Shown here in pieces: positions 5,915-10,343 of a stretch of DNA of 10,343 nucleotides. Where the stretch lies: the NCBI GenBank assembly GCA_025464025.1, contig JAODBP010000181.1, positions 1-10,343 of the forward strand. The letters run 5' to 3'. The translations under genes and the position numbers were made by a program. The stretch comes from Actinomycetes bacterium. Lineage in GTDB: Bacteria > Actinomycetota > Acidimicrobiia > Acidimicrobiales > CADCSY01. Each line of letters begins with the position of its first letter. Position 1 is the stretch's first letter. The notes beneath the pieces were generated by a model, which ran no database searches, was not told where the DNA came from, and worked only from the letters and a program-made list of their open reading frames with translations.

Positions 5915-5934
5915 TACGGGATGTACAGCACCGA

Positions 5935-6951
5935 TCAGAGATGGCCGACCAGCCACGGGAGGGAGTCCTCGAAGCTGTCTCGCCAGACCCGCCACGTGTG
6001 GTGCGCGTTCGGGAGCACCACGGAACGGGTGTCGAGCCCGGCCGCCTTCGCTTGTCGAGCGAGCCGCGCGACCTGGACGTCGGCGCCGTCGTCGGACGAG
6101 CCCACCTCGAACCAGGCGGCCGGCGCCGGGTCGGCGTCGAGCAGGTTGGCCGGCGTGATCGTGGCCGGGTCCACGTCCGGCCCGAGCAGCCACGCCAGGC
6201 CGCGGGCGTGCGACGGCCGGTCGGTGCCCGAGTAGTCCGCGAAGGCCACGAACGTCTTCGGGTGCCGGAGGGCCAGGAGGGCGGCGCAGAACCCGCCCTC
6301 CGAGCTGCCGGCCACGGCCCACCGGCCCCGGACGTCCTGGTGGCGCGAGACCCAGCGCACGACGTCACGCGCCAGGTAGGTGTCGGCCCTCCCGGCCCGG
6401 CCGTCGACGCACTCGGTGTCGCCGGTGAACGATCCGTTGGAGTCAGGCATGACGATCACCGGCGCCACGCCGTGGTGGTCGGCCGCCCAGCGGTCGGCCG
6501 TGACGTCGGCGAAGCCGGCCCGGGTCCAGTCCTCCGGCGCGCCCGGCGTCCCGTGGAGGAGCTCGATCCCCGGCAGGGTGGGACGGGGCGAGCGGAACCA
6601 CGCCGGCGGCAGGTAGACCTGGGCCGACCGGGCGTCGAGGGCACCGGGGATGTGGACCCGGAGGACGACGCCGTGGTCGGGCACCCGCCCCGAGCGGACG
6701 AGCGAGGCGAGCTCGCCGTGCGACACCTCGTCGGTGGCCCGGCGGCCGAGCAGCGCGCCCACCGACGGGAAGTAGGCGAAGTACCCGTTGACCCCGACGG
6801 CGACGGCGAGGACGGCGGCGAGGAGCGAGAGCAGCGCCGCCCCCACCCGCTGGCGCAGCACGTGGGCGTGGCGCCACGCCAGCACCAGGGTGACGATCAC
6901 CGTCAGCGGGAAGCCGACGGCGAAGGGGCGGCCGACGAGCGAGGTCTTCAT
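5935..6951 (-). CDS. Membrane-anchored alpha/beta hydrolase, possible aminoacyl-lipid esterase
   Basis: The 338-residue protein has two N-terminal membrane helices (about 10-26 and 37-57) joined by a basic loop (RHAHVLRQR). This predicts that the loop is cytoplasmic and the catalytic domain outside. The domain is of the esterase D / antigen 85-like type: oxyanion segment ELLHGTPGAPEDW (130-142), VIVMPDSNGSF (165-175), nucleophile Ser217 in AGSSEGG, an acidic residue in VGSSDDG (287 or 288), and the catalytic histidine in NAHHTW (317 or 318). The triad looks complete. It lies 35 bp after the aminoacyl-lipid synthase-like gene. Known pairs of this kind (PA0919/PA0920 in Pseudomonas aeruginosa, AhyD in Enterococcus and Corynebacterium) make and hydrolyse aminoacylated lipids, so that is the favoured but unproven role. 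A general esterase or acyltransferase is the alternative. The ATG at 6949-6951 has no clear Shine-Dalgarno, but no other start lies close by in frame. Confidence 0.85.
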   Translation of the reverse strand: MKTSLVGRPFAVGFPLTVIVTLVLAWRHAHVLRQRVGAALLSLLAAVLAVAVGVNGYFAYFPSVGALLGRRATDEVSHGELASLVRSGRVPDHGVVLRVHIPGALDARSAQVYLPPAWFRSPRPTLPGIELLHGTPGAPEDWTRAGFADVTADRWAADHHGVAPVIVMPDSNGSFTGDTECVDGRAGRADTYLARDVVRWVSRHQDVRGRWAVAGSSEGGFCAALLALRHPKTFVAFADYSGTDRPSHARGLAWLLGPDVDPATITPANLLDADPAPAAWFEVGSSDDGADVQVARLARQAKAAGLDTRSVVLPNAHHTWRVWRDSFEDSLPWLVGHL

Positions 6952-6986
6952 CAGCCGGAACGGCAGCCCACCGTGGGGCAGGAGCG

Positions 6987-9899
6987 TCAGGCCGAGGTGG
7001 ATGTGCGCTCCTCGCTCGGCACGAGGAACCGGCCGATGACCGGCAGCTCCCAGAACGACTCGGCTCGGGCGATGGCGAAGGCGACCGGCACGAGGTGCTC
7101 GGGCGAGTCGTGCACGAGGTAGCGGGGCGCCCAGTCGGGGTCGAACTTGGCGTTGAACCGCCACAGCGACTCGATCTGCATCGAACCCGACATGCGCCGC
7201 AGGGCCCACCGCTCGATGCCGCCCACGATGCCCGCACCGGTCTCGCCGGCCAGCACGGCCCGCATGGTGGCGAAGTTCAGGCCGAGCCGCTCGCTCCCCT
7301 GCTCCCGCAGGTGGCGGATGGTCTCGACGATCACGAAGTCGAGCAGGCCGTTGGGGTGCTCGCCGTCGTCGCGGCGCATGAGGTCGAGCGAGTACCCGGC
7401 GATGCCCGGGGCCGGCACGTACTGGCAGAAGGCGACCGGCTCGCCCTCCGGCGAGGAGCAGACGGCGAGGAGGAGCCCCTTGTCGGCCGGGTCGAAGATG
7501 CGGCCGAGCGTCATCGAGAAGCCCCGCTCGACGTCGCCCCGCCGGCTCTTGCCCATCACGGCCCGGACCCCGGCCTGGAGCGCGGGGCTGGCGGTCGACG
7601 GGTCGTGGAAGCTGATCGTGTAGCCGTGGTTCGCGATGCGGTTGACGGCCTGGCGCAGCGCCTTGTGCCGGCCACCGTCGACGGTGAAGCGACGCACGTC
7701 GACGACGCCTTCGTCGCCCACGTAGAGGTGGTGCATGCCCGACGCCCGGTAGGTGTCGAGCCAGCCCTCCCCCGCGCCCAGCACGGCGACCGACCAGCCG
7801 TGCTCGTCGGTGAAGCGGCGGAACGAGGTCCAGACGTCGACCCGCTCCCAGTCCGGCCCGATCGGGTCGGGCGAAACGAGGCACACGCCGTGGTGCACGG
7901 CGTAGGCGACGACCGTCGAGCCCCAGACGAACAGCTCCTTGTCGTCGCGGAGGGCGAAGTAGTCGAGCGTGCCCGACGCCCAACGGGCGACGATGGCGCG
8001 TGCCTGGGCCACCTCGTCGCCCGACGACCGCCGGGCCACGGCCGGTCGCACCGCGAGCCAGAACAGCCAGGCGACGAAGCCGATGCCGACGGCGAGGAGG
8101 GTCGGGTCGGCGAAGTCGTCGAGCCGGTCGGGCAGCCGCACCGAGCTGAACCCCACGAGGCGCTCCCCCACGGCGAGCGTGGCCCGGCCCAGCGGCAGGC
8201 GATCGCCCTTGGCCGCGGTGACGGCCTCCACGGCGATCACCGCCCCGAGCACGGTGAGGGGCAACGCCACGGCCACCCGCCCGAGGCCCTCCCGGAGGCG
8301 GGCGCCGTGGATGCGGGCCCGGAACGCGTCGCGGTGCACGACGAGGTAGCCGACCACCAGCACGGCGGCCGACGCCTCCTCGACGTCGGCCCCCTTGACC
8401 ACGTGGAGCGCCACCGAGCCGACCAGCAGGAGCAGGGCAACGCGCCACGCCTCGCGCTGGCCCCGCCGCACGCCGCGGGCCAGGGCCAGCAGGCCCACGC
8501 CGGCCAGGGCGACCAGCGCCGTCGCCGCCTCGGGGACGGCGAGCGGCACCCAGCGCAGCAGCACCTGCAGGCGGTCCTCCAGGGGCGGTGTGATGGCCGA
8601 GGCCACGTCGAGCAGGCCGGCCAGGGCGATGGCGGTCGCGGCCCGCCGTCGGATCCGGGTGAGCGTCCGCAACGGCGCCTCGACCTCGGGCCAGCTGTCG
8701 CCACCCGGCCACGAGCCGACGAGGTGGGGCCGGTCGGGACCGGGGATGCGCGGGGCGGCCAGCCGCTCGAGCACGGTCGCCCCCGGGGCATCGACGCGGC
8801 TGTGCAGGAGCCGGGCGTGGAGGCGGGCGCCGGCCTCGATCTCGACCCAGTCGATCTCCCGCACGGGCACGTACACCGGCGGCAGGCCGAACCGCCCGCG
8901 ACGCTCCTCGACCAGCTCGGTGGCGGCCCCGGCCGCGGCGAAGAAGCCGGTCCCGAGGTCGGCCAGCTCCGGCGTCCGGGTGTGGCCGACGACGAGGCCG
9001 GCGTAGCCGGCGGCCAGGAGCTGGCGCGCCTCCTGCCGGGCGACGTCGTCGAGGCCGAGCGTCCGGGGCGGCCCGACGACGGCCCGCCAGCCCCGGCTGA
9101 GCAGGGCGGCCAGCACGCCGGCGAGGATGGCCACGTCGATCGCCGTGGTCACCGCGCCGAGCGCCAGGCGCTGCGACCACGGTCCGAGGGCGTCGTCGAG
9201 CCGGCCGGCCAGGGCGAACGACAGCGGCACCTTCACGGCCAGGGCCAGGAGGAACGGCACGAGGAGCACCCACCACCAGCGCCCGGCCCGCCGGTAGAGC
9301 AGGCGCGACGCGACGAAGCGGGGCAGCTCGCCCACGTCGACGAGGCGGTCGGCCCCCGCCGACCAGCGGGGGTCGAGGGCCGGGACGAGGTCGGTCACGA
9401 AGTGCGACCCGAGCGGGGTGTCGACCGGGCTGGGCGGGTCAGACGGGGCGAAGCGCTCGTCGAAGCGGTGCCCGGGCTCGATGCGCACCCGGTGCTCGCC
9501 CTCACCGGTGGCGACGAGGGCGTCGAGCGTCGGCGCCACCTCGATGCCCAGGCCGGCCAGCTCCTTGCCGACCCGCTCGTCCCACGCGATCCGGGCGTCG
9601 CGGGAGCCCGGCAGGCAGACCACCTGGCGGGCCGGGCGCGCCGCGAAGGCCGCCAGTGCCGCGGCGAAGCGGGGGTGGGCGGCCAGGACGGCCGACGGGG
9701 TGTTGCGCTCGTCGGCCAGCAGGTCGAGGAGGCCGCCGGCGAACACGAGGAGGCCGGGCCCGTCCCACCCGTCGAGGGCGGTGGCCAGCTCGGCCGTGGC
9801 CACCTCGCTGGCCGCCGAGCTGGTGCGGCCGAGGAGCAGGTCGGCCACCACGAGGATCCGTCCCCCGAGCGGCACCGCCACCTCGACCGGTGCGGTCAT
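6987..9899 (-). CDS. Degenerate metallophosphoesterase fused to MprF-type (DUF2156) aminoacyl-lipid synthase
   Basis: This 970-residue protein joins two modules. Residues 1-390 resemble a calcineurin-like phosphoesterase: LVVADLLLG (16-24), AGGLLDL (54-60), PGSRDARIAWD (97-107), EPGHRFDERF (141-150) and VVGHTRTPEL (303-312). In the family these positions read DxH, GDxxD, GNHD, H and GHxH, so most metal ligands are lost. A two-helix membrane hairpin (about 208-230 and 245-267) interrupts the domain. Six helices follow (about 415-435, 451-477, 485-503, 511-522, 542-560, 599-621). The C-terminal part from about 625 is the double-GNAT DUF2156 domain that transfers amino acids from tRNA to lipids in MprF/LysX: SGTLDYFALRDDK, VSPDPIGPDW, RQAVNRIANHGYT, SLDLMRRDD and LNFATMR. 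Typical proteins without the extra module have about 550-600 residues here. The ATG overlaps the nth stop (ATGA) after GGAAG. The acceptor lipid and amino acid are unknown. Confidence 0.88.
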   Translation of the reverse strand: MTAPVEVAVPLGGRILVVADLLLGRTSSAASEVATAELATALDGWDGPGLLVFAGGLLDLLADERNTPSAVLAAHPRFAAALAAFAARPARQVVCLPGSRDARIAWDERVGKELAGLGIEVAPTLDALVATGEGEHRVRIEPGHRFDERFAPSDPPSPVDTPLGSHFVTDLVPALDPRWSAGADRLVDVGELPRFVASRLLYRRAGRWWWVLLVPFLLALAVKVPLSFALAGRLDDALGPWSQRLALGAVTTAIDVAILAGVLAALLSRGWRAVVGPPRTLGLDDVARQEARQLLAAGYAGLVVGHTRTPELADLGTGFFAAAGAATELVEERRGRFGLPPVYVPVREIDWVEIEAGARLHARLLHSRVDAPGATVLERLAAPRIPGPDRPHLVGSWPGGDSWPEVEAPLRTLTRIRRRAATAIALAGLLDVASAITPPLEDRLQVLLRWVPLAVPEAATALVALAGVGLLALARGVRRGQREAWRVALLLLVGSVALHVVKGADVEEASAAVLVVGYLVVHRDAFRARIHGARLREGLGRVAVALPLTVLGAVIAVEAVTAAKGDRLPLGRATLAVGERLVGFSSVRLPDRLDDFADPTLLAVGIGFVAWLFWLAVRPAVARRSSGDEVAQARAIVARWASGTLDYFALRDDKELFVWGSTVVAYAVHHGVCLVSPDPIGPDWERVDVWTSFRRFTDEHGWSVAVLGAGEGWLDTYRASGMHHLYVGDEGVVDVRRFTVDGGRHKALRQAVNRIANHGYTISFHDPSTASPALQAGVRAVMGKSRRGDVERGFSMTLGRIFDPADKGLLLAVCSSPEGEPVAFCQYVPAPGIAGYSLDLMRRDDGEHPNGLLDFVIVETIRHLREQGSERLGLNFATMRAVLAGETGAGIVGGIERWALRRMSGSMQIESLWRFNAKFDPDWAPRYLVHDSPEHLVPVAFAIARAESFWELPVIGRFLVPSEERTSTSA

Positions 9900-10343
9900 G
9901 CCCGCTTCCGGGGCGGGCGGGGCGGCTTGCGGCCGGCCAGCTCGGCCTTGAACGCCGACGGGCAGAAGTCGTTGAGCACGCACTCCTCGCAGTTGGGCTG
10001 GCGGGCGTCGCACACCCGGCGGCCGTGGAGGATCACCCGCTCGGAGAACAGGCCCCAGTCCTTCGGCGAGAGGAGCGCGCCGAGGGCGTGCTCGACCTTC
10101 ACCGGGTCGGTCTCCTCGGTGAGCCCGAGCCGCACCGAGAGCCGCAGCACGTGGGTGTCGACGGGGAGGCCGGGGAGGTCGAAGGCCACGCTGCGGATGA
10201 CGTTCGCCGTCTTGCGGCCCACCCCGGGCAGCCGGACGAGGTCGGCCAGCGCGGTGGGCACCTCCCCGCCGTGCTCCTCCAGGAGGATCCGGGCCATCCC
10301 CTGCACGCTCTTGGCCTTCTGCCGGAAGAAGCCCGTCGGGTGG
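9896..10343 (-). CDS. nth: Endonuclease III, base-excision repair glycosylase/AP lyase (5' end cut by window edge)
   Basis: Nth removes oxidised pyrimidines from DNA and cleaves the abasic site. The window shows the last 148 residues. The order is GFFRQKAKSVQGMARIL (4-20 of the visible part), the helix-hairpin-helix LPGVGRKTANV (38-48) with catalytic Lys44, VDTHVLRLSVRLGL (61-74) with catalytic Asp62, and GLFSERVILHGRRVC. The [4Fe-4S] cluster ligands are Cys111, Cys118, Cys121 and Cys127 with the expected C-x6-C-x2-C-x5-C spacing. The reading frame continues to position 10343, so the N-terminal third lies outside. The Lys/Arg/Pro-rich tail of about 15 residues after the cluster is typical of actinobacterial proteins. 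The stop overlaps the start of the following membrane protein as ATGA, so the two are probably translated together. MutY is excluded by length and by the intact Nth-type Lys/Asp pair. Confidence 0.97.
   Translation of the reverse strand, partial: HPTGFFRQKAKSVQGMARILLEEHGGEVPTALADLVRLPGVGRKTANVIRSVAFDLPGLPVDTHVLRLSVRLGLTEETDPVKVEHALGALLSPKDWGLFSERVILHGRRVCDARQPNCEECVLNDFCPSAFKAELAGRKPPRPPRKRA

Noticed and set aside
6952..6986. Small hairpin (CCCA-CGG-TGGG) in the gap between the synthase and hydrolase genes
   Set aside because: A four-pair stem with no T-tract is too weak to call a terminator or attenuator.
5935..9276. A single open reading frame of over 1,100 codons covering the hydrolase and most of the upstream synthase gene
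   Set aside because: Only the last 338 codons look like protein. The upstream part is Arg/Gly/Pro-rich and lies out of frame under a gene with clear domains. Long stop-free shadow frames are expected at this GC content.
1..10343. tRNA genes, CRISPR arrays, insertion sequences or prophage remnants
   Set aside because: Read on both strands, I found no cloverleaf with a plausible anticodon arm, no regularly spaced repeats, and no transposase or integrase motifs.

Overview
The window comes from a very GC-rich bacterium, almost certainly an actinomycetote. Codon third positions are nearly all G or C, GTG starts are common, and the histidine genes run in the actinobacterial order hisD-hisC-hisB-hisH-hisA. 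The HisH active-site region and the overall gene set fit the Acidimicrobiia best, but that class assignment is an inference. I see no tRNA, rRNA, CRISPR array, insertion sequence or integrase, so this reads as chromosomal core and near-core DNA.

Layout, right to left, because all but one gene lie on the minus strand. The window opens inside nth (endonuclease III, 5' end beyond the right edge). Its stop overlaps the start of a 970-residue membrane protein. That protein carries an N-terminal calcineurin-like metallophosphoesterase-type domain, which has lost most of its metal ligands and is interrupted by a membrane hairpin, then six membrane helices, then a DUF2156 (MprF-type) aminoacyl-lipid synthase domain. 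A membrane-anchored alpha/beta hydrolase with an intact GxSxG serine follows 35 bp later. The synthase/hydrolase pairing resembles known aminoacyl-phosphatidylglycerol synthase/hydrolase pairs.

After a 44-bp AT-richer gap with an inverted repeat comes a PadR-family repressor. It overlaps a 36-codon ORF, which overlaps a DUF1700/HAAS-type membrane protein. The 36-codon ORF encodes a truncated second copy of the start of that HAAS domain, and the duplication is still visible in the DNA. The membrane protein gene converges on, and overlaps by 17 bp, the only plus-strand gene: a 62-residue helical protein of unknown function. A 71-bp divergent spacer separates that gene from hisD.

The left 4.2 kb is the histidine operon (hisD, hisC, hisB, hisH, hisA). 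Every junction overlaps by 1 or 4 bp, so translation is probably coupled throughout. hisA runs off the left edge only a few codons before its expected end. The strongest candidates for something undescribed are the degenerate phosphoesterase fused to the lipid aminoacyltransferase and the PadR / HAAS micro-peptide / HAAS membrane protein cassette.
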